Of a stretch of DNA of 38,749 nucleotides, positions 1 to 7,427 are shown one piece after another. Made by a program: the position numbers and the translations under genes. How positions within the stretch are numbered: the stretch's first letter is position 1; every line of letters starts with the position of its first letter. The notes below the pieces were generated by a model. The model was not told where the DNA came from, did not search any database, and saw nothing but the letters and a program-made list of their open reading frames with translations. Location of the stretch: assembly GCA_030447725.1 (NCBI GenBank), contig JAUJOQ010000004.1, positions 126,382 to 165,130 on the forward strand. The letters run 5' to 3'. This stretch comes from Thermoleophilaceae bacterium (GTDB lineage Bacteria > Actinomycetota > Thermoleophilia > Solirubrobacterales > Thermoleophilaceae).

Positions 1-50
1 GAGTGCTCCCAACCGGAGTGCTCCCAACCGGAGTGCTCCCAACCGGAGGG
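1..50. repeat. 15-bp tandem repeat at the left edge
   Basis: Three perfect copies of GAGTGCTCCCAACCG occupy 1-15, 16-30 and 31-45, and a diverging fourth begins at 46. The array is cut by the window edge, so its true copy number is unknown. It lies just downstream of the stop of the MFS gene (stop at 60 on the minus strand). Each unit contains a short GGAG/CTCC dyad. It could be a simple intergenic repeat; no function is visible. Confidence 0.8.
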
Positions 51-59
51 CTCCGTGCC

Positions 60-1523
60 TCAGCCGGCGACGGGCACCACCTCGACCTCGCCACGGCGCG
101 CGGCCTCCGCGTGCTCGCGGCTGTCCCTCGACGAGATCAGCACGGCGGCGAGCACCGCGCCGAGGATGGCGAAGCCGGCGCATACGACGAAGGCGTCCTG
201 GAAGCCCTCCGTGAGGGCCACCGCCCGGTTGCGCTCGCCGCCCGCGAAGGCGTCGAGGGTCGTGGAGTTGGCCACCGTCGCGGCGATCGCGAGTCCGAGG
301 GCGCCACCCACCTGCTGGGTCGTGTTGAGCATGCCCGACGCCAGCCCTGCCTCGCCCGGCTCGGTGCCGGTCACCGCCGCGATCGTCACCGGCACGAACG
401 CGAATCCAAGCCCGATAGCGGCAAGCATGGAGGGGAAGAGCACGTCGCCGACATAGGTGCCGTCGGGGGAGACCTGGGAGAACCAGATCAGCCCGGCCGC
501 GATGAAGAGCATGCCCATCACCAGGCTTGGCTTGAAGCCGATCCGCGTCACGAGCTGCGACGCCCCGCCGGCGCTCACCACGATCAGTAGGGCCAGCGGC
601 AGGTACGCCAGCCCGGCCTTGAGCGGCTCATAGCCCAGCACCTGCTGCAGGTAGAGCGAGATGAAGAAGAACATCGAGAACAGCGACATGCCCACCAGCA
701 GTCCGACGATGTTGGCGCCGCGCAGCGTGCGCAGCCGGAAGATCGAGAACGGCATCAGCGGGTGCTTGGTGCGCGCCTCGATCGCAACGAAGGCCACCAG
801 CAGGACGAGCGCGCCCGCGAGGATCCCGAGTGTCTCGGCCGACTCCCAGCCCACCTGCGCTGCGTTCACCAGGCCGTAGACCAGTAGCGCCAGGCCGGCG
901 GTGACCGACACCGCGCCGGGGATGTCGAATGAGCTCTCCCGCTCGTCGCGGCTCTCGACGAGCAGCCGGGGGGCGAAGAAGGCGGCGACGAACGTGATCG
1001 GAGTGTTGACCAGCAGCACCCACTCCCAACCCAGGTACTCCGTGAGCACGCCGCCGAGCAGCACGCCCGCGGCGCCGCCTGCTCCTGCCACCGCGCCCCA
1101 GACGCCGAGCGCCCTGTTGCGCTCGGCTCCCTCGGCGAAGGTGGTGGTCACGATCGAGAGGGCAGCAGGCGAGATCAGCGCGGCGCCGAGGCCCTGGGCT
1201 GCGCGGGCGGCGATCAGCCACGCGTCGCTCTGGGCAAGCCCGCCCAGCAGCGACGCGACGCCGAAGAGGATCAGGCCGAGGATGAACATCCGCCGCCGTC
1301 CCAGCAGGTCCGCCATCCGGCCTCCCAGCAGAAGAAAGCCGCCGAAGGTGAGGGTGTAGGCGTTGACGACCCAGGACAGGTCGCCCTGGGAGAAGTCGAG
1401 GGCGGTGCCGATGGAGGGCAGGGCGACGTTGACGATTGAGGCGTCGAGCACCACAACGAACTGCGTCATCGCCAGCAGCGCGAGGGCGAGCCCCTTCGAG
1501 CGGACTTCGGTCGGTTCGGCCAT
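60..1523 (-). CDS. MFS drug:H+ antiporter, DHA2 (EmrB/QacA-like) family
   Basis: A 487-residue polytopic membrane protein of the DHA2 (14-helix) drug:proton antiporter family, predicted to export toxic compounds across the plasma membrane. Seen in the sequence: motif LDASIVNVALPSIG at about residues 26-39 in the first helix, and the cytoplasmic motif A-like segment GGRMADLLGRRRMF at residues 67-80. Long hydrophobic stretches follow to the C-terminus. The start is the ATG at 1523, preceded by an AAGGAG Shine-Dalgarno about 11 nt upstream; the longer open frame to 1709 runs through the operator region and is not credible. It diverges from a TetR gene, and a twin palindromic operator lies between them (1582-1629), so it is probably repressed by that regulator and induced by a ligand. 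The exact substrate cannot be read from the sequence. Confidence 0.93.
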   Translation of the reverse strand: MAEPTEVRSKGLALALLAMTQFVVVLDASIVNVALPSIGTALDFSQGDLSWVVNAYTLTFGGFLLLGGRMADLLGRRRMFILGLILFGVASLLGGLAQSDAWLIAARAAQGLGAALISPAALSIVTTTFAEGAERNRALGVWGAVAGAGGAAGVLLGGVLTEYLGWEWVLLVNTPITFVAAFFAPRLLVESRDERESSFDIPGAVSVTAGLALLVYGLVNAAQVGWESAETLGILAGALVLLVAFVAIEARTKHPLMPFSIFRLRTLRGANIVGLLVGMSLFSMFFFISLYLQQVLGYEPLKAGLAYLPLALLIVVSAGGASQLVTRIGFKPSLVMGMLFIAAGLIWFSQVSPDGTYVGDVLFPSMLAAIGLGFAFVPVTIAAVTGTEPGEAGLASGMLNTTQQVGGALGLAIAATVANSTTLDAFAGGERNRAVALTEGFQDAFVVCAGFAILGAVLAAVLISSRDSREHAEAARRGEVEVVPVAG

Positions 1524-1581
1524 GGGGTCCTGGACTCCTTCGTATCGGCGTGGGCGGCTCGGAGACGGATCCCGCTGTAAG

Positions 1582-1629
1582 CGGAGGCGGGATTCCGCAT
1601 CGACCCCAATATACGGAATCCTCTCTCCG
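1582..1629. promoter_or_regulatory. Twin TetR-type operator in the divergent MFS/tetR promoter region
   Basis: Two copies of the palindrome CGGA-N8-TCCG lie at 1582-1597 and 1614-1629, exactly 32 bp apart (about three helical turns). The flanking 20-bp arms 1581-1600 and 1611-1630 are also inverted repeats of each other, with 16 of 20 positions matching around a 10-bp spacer. A minus-strand -10 candidate TATATT (1613-1608) for the efflux gene lies between the two palindromes, and the second palindrome reaches the -35 position for tetR. The layout suggests cooperative binding of two TetR dimers that silence both genes. Binding itself is inferred. Confidence 0.7.
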
Positions 1630-1648
1630 CTTGTCAACCCGGCCCAGG

Positions 1649-1654
1649 TACGAT
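1649..1654 (+). promoter_or_regulatory. -10 box of tetR (leaderless)
   Basis: TACGAT lies 6 nt before the ATG at 1661. Transcription would start at or next to the start codon. Confidence 0.6.
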
Positions 1655-1660
1655 GGGGTG

Positions 1661-2242
1661 ATGAAGCCCTCCGCCGCGCCCGCCGAGCGCCCACTGCGAG
1701 CCGACGCACGCCGCAACCGCGAGCGCATCCTCGCCGCCGCGAAGACCGCGTTCGCCGAGGCCGGCGTGCACGCCCAGATGGAGGACGTGGCGCGCCGCGC
1801 CGGAGTGGGTGTGGGCACCGTGTACCGCCACTTTCCCACCAAGGAGGCGTTGATCGGCGAGCTGCTCGCCGAGAAGTTCCGGCTGCTGCTGCAGGGCGCT
1901 CGCGAAGCGCTCGACGTCGAGGATCCCTGGGAGGCCTTTGCGGGCACCCTCAGACGCAACGCCGAGCTGATGGCCGCCGACGCCGCCGTCCAGGACGCGC
2001 TCATGCGCGTGGAGGCCGACTGGAGCCACGCCGAGGAGGCGCGACAGGAGCTGAAGGCCACGTTCGCGATCGTGATCGACCGGGCCAAGGCCGCAGGCGT
2101 CGTCCGCGACGACTTCACGATCGACGATGTGCCCATGCTGATGTGCGGGCTCTGCAGCACGATGGCGGCCGGGCCGCCCGGTGAGCCCTTCGACTGGCGC
2201 CGCCACCTCGAGTTCATCCTCGACGCCGTCCGGGCTCGCTGA
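1661..2242 (+). CDS. TetR/AcrR family transcriptional regulator
   Basis: A 193-residue TetR-family repressor. The N-terminal DNA-binding domain is at residues 18-64, with a helix-turn-helix around residues 40-59 (EDVARRAGVGVGTVYRHFPT is the hallmark). The remainder is a helical ligand-binding and dimerisation domain that is not conserved enough to name the ligand. The start ATG 1661 is chosen because TACGAT lies 6 nt upstream and the HTH begins at the usual distance. The gene diverges from a DHA2 efflux pump, the classical arrangement for a local repressor. The twin operator 1582-1629 lies between them, so autoregulation and pump repression are both likely. Confidence 0.93.
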   Translation: MKPSAAPAERPLRADARRNRERILAAAKTAFAEAGVHAQMEDVARRAGVGVGTVYRHFPTKEALIGELLAEKFRLLLQGAREALDVEDPWEAFAGTLRRNAELMAADAAVQDALMRVEADWSHAEEARQELKATFAIVIDRAKAAGVVRDDFTIDDVPMLMCGLCSTMAAGPPGEPFDWRRHLEFILDAVRAR

Positions 2243-2248
2243 CCGGCG

Positions 2249-2265
2249 GCGGCGTTCCCCGCCGC
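2249..2265. terminator. Possible hairpin after tetR
   Basis: GCGGCG (2249-2254) and CGCCGC (2260-2265) can pair around a 5-nt loop just after the tetR stop. There is no T tract, so termination is only possible, not shown. Confidence 0.3.
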
Positions 2266-2283
2266 GCCTTCCGCGCCGCTGCC

Positions 2284-2289
2284 TAGACT
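2284..2289 (+). promoter_or_regulatory. -10 box of holA (leaderless)
   Basis: TAGACT ends 8 nt before the GTG at 2298, which supports that codon as the holA start. Confidence 0.6.
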
Positions 2290-2297
2290 CGTCCGGC

Positions 2298-3254
2298 GTG
2301 TCCGACCTCAAGCCCGTCTACCTCGTCCACGGCGACGACGACGCCAAGATCGATCAGTGGCGCGGCCGTTTGCGCCATCGCGCCGAGGCAGAGCACGGAC
2401 CGGGAGGCCTCGAGCACTTCCACGCGGCGAGCTGCGCGCCGGATGACGTGGTGGCCTCGGTCGTCGCGCTCACCTTCGCCACGGGTACCCGGTACATCCT
2501 CGCCGAGGAGGTCAACGTCTGGAAGGCGCCGGCCCTCCAGCCACTCGTGTCCACGCTGGCCGCGATGCCGCCGGACACCGTGCTCGTGCTGATCGCCCGA
2601 GGTAAGGCCCCGGCCGCCCTGGCAAAGGCGGTGCAGGCCGCCGGCGGCGAGGTGCGAGAGCACGCGGCGCCCAAGCCATGGGAGCTGCCCAGGTGGGTGA
2701 TCGCCCGCGCGAAGGAGCACGGTCTGCAGATGGACCCTGAGGCGGCCCGCACGCTCGTCGCCCTGGTCGGCGCCGGCCAGCAGCGGCTGGTGCGCGAGAT
2801 CGAGAAGATCGCGATCGCGCTCTACCCACAGACCTCGGCGGGCGCGGAGGATGTGGAGCTGCTCGCGGCGGGCGACTCAACTCCGAAGATCTACGACCTG
2901 GCCGACGCCGTGGTGGCCGGAGACACCGAGCTCACCCTGGCGCTCTCCGAGGAGCTGGCCGCCCAGGACGAGCGTCCGAGCCGCTTCGTCTACCCGGTCG
3001 TGAATCGGGTCCGGGAGGTGCACCGCGTGGTCGAGCTGCTCGACTCCGGTGTGGGAGAGAAAGATTTGGCCAAGGCGATGAAGGTGCCCCCGTGGCGTGT
3101 GAAGAAGGCCGTCGGGCTGGCCCGCAAGGCCGACCGCGAGACGCTCCGGCAGACCCTCTGCCGGTTCGCGGACCTAGAGGTTGAGCTGCGCGGGGGCGGC
3201 AACCTCGGCGAGGACACCGCCGTCACCCTCGCCCTCGTGGGCGCAGCCCGCTGA
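2298..3254 (+). CDS. holA: DNA polymerase III delta subunit
   Basis: A 318-residue HolA-type protein, the clamp-loader subunit that opens the beta sliding clamp. The N-terminal part (KPVYLVHGDDDAKID onward) is the degenerate AAA+ module that binds the clamp. The middle contains the conserved stretch around GAGQQRLVREIEKIA, and the C-terminal third is the helical collar domain (DLEVELRGGG near the end). The start is GTG 2298 rather than an earlier in-frame ATG, because the family begins at this point and a TAGACT box lies 8 nt upstream. Its length fits the family. In many bacteria holA is next to rpsT; here rpsT is separated from it by a sulfatase-like gene on the opposite strand. Confidence 0.93.
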   Translation: MSDLKPVYLVHGDDDAKIDQWRGRLRHRAEAEHGPGGLEHFHAASCAPDDVVASVVALTFATGTRYILAEEVNVWKAPALQPLVSTLAAMPPDTVLVLIARGKAPAALAKAVQAAGGEVREHAAPKPWELPRWVIARAKEHGLQMDPEAARTLVALVGAGQQRLVREIEKIAIALYPQTSAGAEDVELLAAGDSTPKIYDLADAVVAGDTELTLALSEELAAQDERPSRFVYPVVNRVREVHRVVELLDSGVGEKDLAKAMKVPPWRVKKAVGLARKADRETLRQTLCRFADLEVELRGGGNLGEDTAVTLALVGAAR

Positions 3255-3286
3255 GGCGCGGCGCTCACTCCCTTCCGCCGCGCCTC
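3253..3286. terminator. Bidirectional hairpin between holA and the sulfatase-like gene
   Basis: A perfect 11-bp stem, GAGGCGCGGCG (3253-3263) with CGCCGCGCCTC (3276-3286), encloses a 12-nt loop. It overlaps the last two bases of the holA TGA and lies between two convergent genes. There is no T run, as is common in high-G+C genomes. Confidence 0.6.
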
Positions 3287-3310
3287 GCTCGCATCTAACC
3301 GTGTTCTCCA

Positions 3311-5026
3311 CTAGCAGCCGCTTCCGGCGAGCCGGCAGCTCTGCTTCCAGAGGTCCGAGCCGATCACGTCCCGCTTCTGGGCCCTCAGCCACCGAGCCCG
3401 CTCGGCGCGCAACTCGGGCAGCGTGGTCTCCACGTAGGCCGACTGCGTCGAGAGCACGCGCACGCGGCCGTCTCTGCGCAGCGGGGTGAGCAGGGAGCGG
3501 CCCTGCACACCTGATGGCGGCTGCGCTCCGATCACGTCGAAGACCGTGGGCAGGACGTCGATCGTCTGGGCCGGGGAGGGGTTTGTGCCCCGCCCGCGGC
3601 CGCCGGGCCGCTTTATGAAAAGCGGCACGGAAGCGATGTTCGCAATGTTGGCCGGCGTGACATCTCGCAGCGGCTGGCCCGGGCGAAAGCTCACGCCGTG
3701 GTCCCCTGCCACCACGAGCAGCGCGCGGTTATACATCCCGTTTCGCTGCAGGTGGTCGATCACCCGTCCCAGCAGTCGGTCGGCGTAGCCCACCTGCAGA
3801 AGGTGTGCTCGCCACAGGTCGAGCGCCAGCTCGCGGTCGCCCGGTAGGTCGAGCGTCTCCCGCACGCTCTCGGGCACGTCGTCCTGTCCGGGGGCCCGGT
3901 AGGCGCGTCCCGACGGAAGGCGCCGCCAGGGCCGGTGTGGTGCGAGCACGTGGAGGAAGTCGAGCGTCGGTCTGTCCTCGTCGCCGACCTTCGCAAGGAA
4001 GTCCGTCACCTCGCCACCGGGGTCGTGCTCATCGGCCCCGCCGATCAACGGCGAACGGCGGGCCAGGTCGTTGGGGGCGACGCCGAGGAAGGCCAGCCGT
4101 GGCGCTTCGGAGGCCAGAGAGCCCACCGCCGATGGGGTCGAGGGGACCTCGTCAGGGCATGCCTGCGCCGGGCAGAGGCGGGTGATCGGCTGCCTCACGT
4201 CCAGGTGGTACTGCCCCCCCAGCAGGCTGAACAGGTTCTGCGGCCAGTTGACCACGTCGGGTGGTGCGATGTCCTCCGGTCCGCGGCGTCCGCTCAGCAT
4301 GGCGGGCACCGCGACCGTCGTCTGGTCGGCCACCGTGGTCGCGTTCGGGTAGAAGGTGCCCTCGCGGGCCAGGCGGGCGAAGTTCGGGACGCGCTCGGCG
4401 TCGAGTGAGTCGGGGGTCTTCAGCAGCGAGGTGGTGGGCAGCTCGTCCATCACGATCATCACGATCGGGACGGGCCGGCCGGCTCGCGCCTCCGGGGTTT
4501 CGGGCGCGACGCTGAGCGGAGCGGAGGAGAGGAACACCAGCAGCGCGCCCGGCGCGGCCACGGCGAGGAAGCGCAGGAACATTCGCGCGCCGTCGTAGCG
4601 CCGCAGCAGCGCGAGGATCCCGATTGCGGCGATCCCCGCGAGGACGATCAGGCCCCAGCCCGGGGCGTCGATCCCGATGGATCGCCTTGCCTCCAGGTCC
4701 AGCTCGTTCAGCAGCTGTAGCGTGATCGCCGCGAGCAGCACCACCCGTACGCCGTCGTGCAGCCGCGGTCCCCAGCCGGGGCTTGCCCTGTCGGCGAGCA
4801 CTTCGGCCAGCAGGGCGAGCGCCGGAGCCACGAGGGTGATCGCAACCGCGAACACGACGATCGCCGCCGCCGGTGTCTTGCGCTCTGTGAAGAAGTCGGG
4901 CGAGCTCGTGGCCAGCGACAGAACGGGTTGCGCGACCGCGAAGGTCCAGAGTCCGAGCAGCTCCAGCGAGCGCTGGCGGAGCGCACGGGGGGACTCGGCG
5001 GGGGCGGCTTCACCCTCGGAGGTGAT
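3311..5026 (-). CDS. Membrane-anchored sulfatase-like (alkaline phosphatase superfamily) hydrolase
   Basis: Predicted membrane protein with several N-terminal hydrophobic segments and an external sulfatase-like domain. The catalytic domain begins near IVMIVMDELPTTSLL, where the Asp is a likely metal ligand. Further motifs are TTVADQTTVAVPAMLSG, LHVLAPHRPW and VVAGDHGVSF (a metal-binding DH pair). The substrate is unknown; phosphoglycerol or sulfate ester transfer are family options. The first ordinary start is GTG 4855, giving 514 residues, but the same frame continues upstream without a stop to the rpsT TAG. It encodes a plausible membrane segment there (GLWTFAVAQPVLSLA). No ATG, GTG or TTG exists in that extension. 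The coordinates given assume an ATC start at 5026, placed 7 nt after a perfect GGAGG (5038-5034) and 18 nt after the rpsT stop, giving about 571 residues. Confidence 0.82.
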   Translation of the reverse strand: MTSEGEAAPAESPRALRQRSLELLGLWTFAVAQPVLSLATSSPDFFTERKTPAAAIVVFAVAITLVAPALALLAEVLADRASPGWGPRLHDGVRVVLLAAITLQLLNELDLEARRSIGIDAPGWGLIVLAGIAAIGILALLRRYDGARMFLRFLAVAAPGALLVFLSSAPLSVAPETPEARAGRPVPIVMIVMDELPTTSLLKTPDSLDAERVPNFARLAREGTFYPNATTVADQTTVAVPAMLSGRRGPEDIAPPDVVNWPQNLFSLLGGQYHLDVRQPITRLCPAQACPDEVPSTPSAVGSLASEAPRLAFLGVAPNDLARRSPLIGGADEHDPGGEVTDFLAKVGDEDRPTLDFLHVLAPHRPWRRLPSGRAYRAPGQDDVPESVRETLDLPGDRELALDLWRAHLLQVGYADRLLGRVIDHLQRNGMYNRALLVVAGDHGVSFRPGQPLRDVTPANIANIASVPLFIKRPGGRGRGTNPSPAQTIDVLPTVFDVIGAQPPSGVQGRSLLTPLRRDGRVRVLSTQSAYVETTLPELRAERARWLRAQKRDVIGSDLWKQSCRLAGSGC

Positions 5027-5033
5027 CGCCTCG

Positions 5034-5038
5034 CCTCC
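5034..5038 (-). promoter_or_regulatory. Ribosome binding site before a non-standard start
   Basis: GGAGG on the minus strand sits 7 nt before an in-frame ATC (5026-5024) and just after the rpsT stop codon. It is the main evidence that translation of the sulfatase-like gene begins here and not at GTG 4855. Confidence 0.5.
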
Positions 5039-5044
5039 GAGAGG

Positions 5045-5305
5045 CTAGAGCCGGGCGCGGAGCCGCATGGCGCGCGACTTCTTGCGTGCGGCGGTGTTCT
5101 TGTGGATCGCCCCGCTGCGCGCTGCGCGGTCGATGCGCGAGCAGAGGGTCCTGTAGGCCTCCTCGGCCACAGCGGTGTCCTTGGCCTCCACGGCCGCCTC
5201 GAGGCGCCGGAAGGACGTCCTTACAGAGGACGTGTAGCGGCGGTTCTCGAGCCGCTCCCGCTCCGCCCGGTGGATCCGCTTTTCTTGTGACGCGATGTTG
5301 GCCAT
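5045..5305 (-). CDS. rpsT: Small ribosomal subunit protein bS20
   Basis: An 86-residue, strongly basic protein that matches the S20 family in length and character. It opens with MANIASQEKRIHRAE, has alternating Lys/Arg-rich helices, and carries the conserved C-terminal stretch IHKNTAARKKSRAMRL. S20 binds 16S rRNA early in 30S assembly. The start ATG 5305 is the only candidate that gives the standard N-terminus. The gene diverges from murJ and appears to share a palindromic -10 element with it (5352-5358), leaving a leader of about 40 nt. The downstream sulfatase-like gene follows in the same frame with no promoter gap, so the two are probably cotranscribed. Confidence 0.95.
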   Translation of the reverse strand: MANIASQEKRIHRAERERLENRRYTSSVRTSFRRLEAAVEAKDTAVAEEAYRTLCSRIDRAARSGAIHKNTAARKKSRAMRLRARL

Positions 5306-5351
5306 ATGCGTAGAAAAGTCGCGCGGGCGCGGGCCCTGCGCGACAGCGGCG

Positions 5352-5358
5352 TAGTGTA
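5352..5358. promoter_or_regulatory. Shared bidirectional -10 element of murJ and rpsT
   Basis: TAGTGTA reads as TAGTGT on the plus strand, 9 nt before the murJ GTG at 5367. On the minus strand it reads as TACACT, about 47 nt before the rpsT ATG. Both fit the TANNNT -10 shape, so a single 7-bp element could serve both promoters. Confidence 0.55.
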
Positions 5359-5366
5359 GCGCGGCT

Positions 5367-6986
5367 GTGTCCCCTGATCCCACGAAGGATGAGGCAGGGA
5401 TGCCGAGTCCTTCGCATGACCGTCCCCGCGGCAGGCGCCTGGCCCGCAACACGGTCTTCTTCTCGGCGGCCACCGGCCTCTCACGCGTGCTCGGACTCGT
5501 GCGCGAAGTTGTGGCGGCCGCCTACTTCGGCGTCTCGGGGGCGATGTCGGCGTTCACGATCGCCTTCCAGGTACCCAACCTCGTCAGGGCGCTGTTCGCT
5601 GACGCGGCGCTACAGGGCGCCTTCGTGCCGGTGTTCACGGAGCTGTTGGAGAAGGGCGAGCGTCGCGAGGCGTTCCGCGTGGCGTCCAGCCTCTTCTTCC
5701 TGATCGCCCTGGTGCTCGGCGCGGTCACCGCCGCCTTCATCTTGCTCGCCGATCCGCTCATGTCGCTGTTCGCCCCGGGGTTCGACGACGACCCGCGCCT
5801 GGAGGGCCTGACCGTCACCCTGGCTCAGCTGCTGTTTCCGATCGTCCTCCTGCTGGCCCTGTCGGGACTGGTGGTCGGGATGCTCAACTCGTTCGACCAC
5901 TTCAGCGTCCCGGCGCTCGCGCCGGTGGCCTGGAACATCGTGATCATCGGCGCCCTGGTCGGCCTGGCCCCCGTCTTTCCGGAGGAGGACGAGATCTACG
6001 CGTACGCGGTCGGGGTGCTGGCCGGCACGCTGATCCAGTTCCTGCTCCCGCTGCCCTGGCTGCGCGGGAGGGGAGGGAGCTTCAGCTTCTCCCTGGACTG
6101 GCGCAACGAGCACGTGCGCAGGGTGTTGTGGCTGATGCTGCCGGTCACGATCGCGCTGGGGATGATCAACCTCTCCTTGCTGATCAACTCGCTCTTCGGC
6201 ACGCTCGTCCAGGAGGAGGCGCCGGCCGCCATCGACAAGGCCTTCCGCATCTATCAGCTGCCCCAGGGCATCTTCTCGATCTCCATCGCCACGATCCTGT
6301 TTCCCACGCTGGCCCGCTTCGCCGCCCGCGGCGCGACCGCCGACCTGCGCCGCACGATGGCCAACGGAGTGCGCCAGATCCTGCTCCTGCTGATACCGAG
6401 CGCGGTGCTGATGGCGGTGCTTGCCGAGCCGATCACCCGGCTGCTCTACGAACGCGGCGAGTTCGACGCCCAGGCCACCGACCTGGTGGCCACAGCCCTG
6501 GTCTGGTGGTCGATCTCGCTGCCCTTCCAGGGTGTCAGCCTGCTGTTCTCGCGCACCTTCTTCAGCCTTCAGAAGCCGTGGGCCACCACTGCGCTCGCCG
6601 CGGTCAACATGGTGGTCAACGCCCTCGTGGCGCTCGCGCTGTACAAGCCGTTCGGGATCGCCGGGATAGTGATCGGCACCGTGGCCGGCACGCTGGTGAT
6701 GACGGTCGCGCAGGGGTTGCTGCTGCGTAGGGAGCTCGGTGGGGTGGAGGCGCGACAGGCTCTGGCGGCCGGCGTGCGCATGCTCGGCGCCTCGGCGCTT
6801 CTCTCAGCCGTCGCCTACGGCGCCTGGTATGGGCTCGACGAGCTGCTGGGGCGCACCGTGCCCGCCCAGGCGGTGTCGGTGGGCGCGGCGATCGCGGCGG
6901 GGCTAGCCGTCTACGCCGGCGCCGTCTGGGTCTTGGGCGTGCCCGAGGCGCGGCAGATCCGCAGCCTGCTTCGGAGCCGCGGCTGA
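5367..6986 (+). CDS. murJ: Lipid II flippase MurJ (MviN family)
   Basis: A 539-residue polytopic membrane protein of the MOP exporter superfamily that moves lipid II across the plasma membrane during peptidoglycan synthesis. Hallmarks are RNTVFFSAATGLSRVLGLVREVVAAAYFG near the N-terminus (given in parts: LSRVLGLVRE), VPNLVRALFADAALQGAFVPVF, and LLYERGEFDAQAT, the conserved loop before a later helix. Repeated hydrophobic helices fill the rest, in line with the usual 14. The start GTG 5367 fits the TAGTGT box 9 nt upstream; ATG 5400 is an alternative that removes 11 residues and leaves the first helix intact. Its own promoter diverges from rpsT. Confidence 0.94.
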   Translation: MSPDPTKDEAGMPSPSHDRPRGRRLARNTVFFSAATGLSRVLGLVREVVAAAYFGVSGAMSAFTIAFQVPNLVRALFADAALQGAFVPVFTELLEKGERREAFRVASSLFFLIALVLGAVTAAFILLADPLMSLFAPGFDDDPRLEGLTVTLAQLLFPIVLLLALSGLVVGMLNSFDHFSVPALAPVAWNIVIIGALVGLAPVFPEEDEIYAYAVGVLAGTLIQFLLPLPWLRGRGGSFSFSLDWRNEHVRRVLWLMLPVTIALGMINLSLLINSLFGTLVQEEAPAAIDKAFRIYQLPQGIFSISIATILFPTLARFAARGATADLRRTMANGVRQILLLLIPSAVLMAVLAEPITRLLYERGEFDAQATDLVATALVWWSISLPFQGVSLLFSRTFFSLQKPWATTALAAVNMVVNALVALALYKPFGIAGIVIGTVAGTLVMTVAQGLLLRRELGGVEARQALAAGVRMLGASALLSAVAYGAWYGLDELLGRTVPAQAVSVGAAIAAGLAVYAGAVWVLGVPEARQIRSLLRSRG

Positions 6987-7012
6987 GCCGGTTCAATCGC
7001 CGCGCGGGCCGG

Positions 7013-7018
7013 TACAGT
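7013..7018 (+). promoter_or_regulatory. -10 box of the secreted-protein gene at 7025
   Basis: TACAGT ends 6 nt before the ATG at 7025. Confidence 0.55.
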
Positions 7019-7024
7019 CCGAAC

Positions 7025-7270
7025 ATGAAGGGGCACAGGCCGCTGCTCCCGGCAACCGTGATGCTGGCGTTGGTCGCGCCCGCGGCAGGGGCGGTCGAGG
7101 TACCGAACGCGCCGCTGCAGATCGGGCGGGGCGATGGCGCGACCATCACCAAGGACCGCGGGAACCTGCGCATCGCCCTCCCGCCTCGCAGCTACCGGCA
7201 GATCGCCGGAGGGAACGCCGTCGTCGACTGCACCGACCTGCCGCCGCGGGGCCGACTGGGCCTGACGTGA
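7025..7270 (+). CDS. Secreted hypothetical protein, N-terminal part of a split gene
   Basis: An 81-residue open frame that begins with a signal peptide (basic MKGHR, hydrophobic core LPATVMLALVAPAAGA, likely cleavage after AGA). It continues with NAPLQIGRGDGATITKDRG and a single Cys in VVDCTDLPP. The frame stops early at 7270. A second frame (7267 onward) and a third (7428-7769) carry on with related composition; each step is a -1 shift. The three pieces read best as one secreted protein of about 245 residues interrupted twice. A (GCGCCG)n run at 7303-7321 is a plausible slippage point. I do not recognise the family, and a true short gene is possible. Confidence 0.6.
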   Translation: MKGHRPLLPATVMLALVAPAAGAVEVPNAPLQIGRGDGATITKDRGNLRIALPPRSYRQIAGGNAVVDCTDLPPRGRLGLT

Positions 7271-7427
7271 CCGAGTCCTTCACCGAGACCGGCTCCGCAC
7301 CGCGCCGGCGCCGGCGCCGGCCGATCGTGACGCGCTTGATCCCGGCGGGGAGGGCGGACTTCTGCGAGATCAGCCGCCCGCGCACGCTCGTCCGCCGGCG
7401 TGGCGTCCGACGGGCCTACCGCAGCGC

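Noticed and set aside
1..45. GAGTGCT motifs as CIRCE half-sites
   Set aside because: The repeats contain GAGTGCTCC, not GAGTGCTAA, and no TTAGCACTC partner is present; they are a tandem repeat after the efflux gene.
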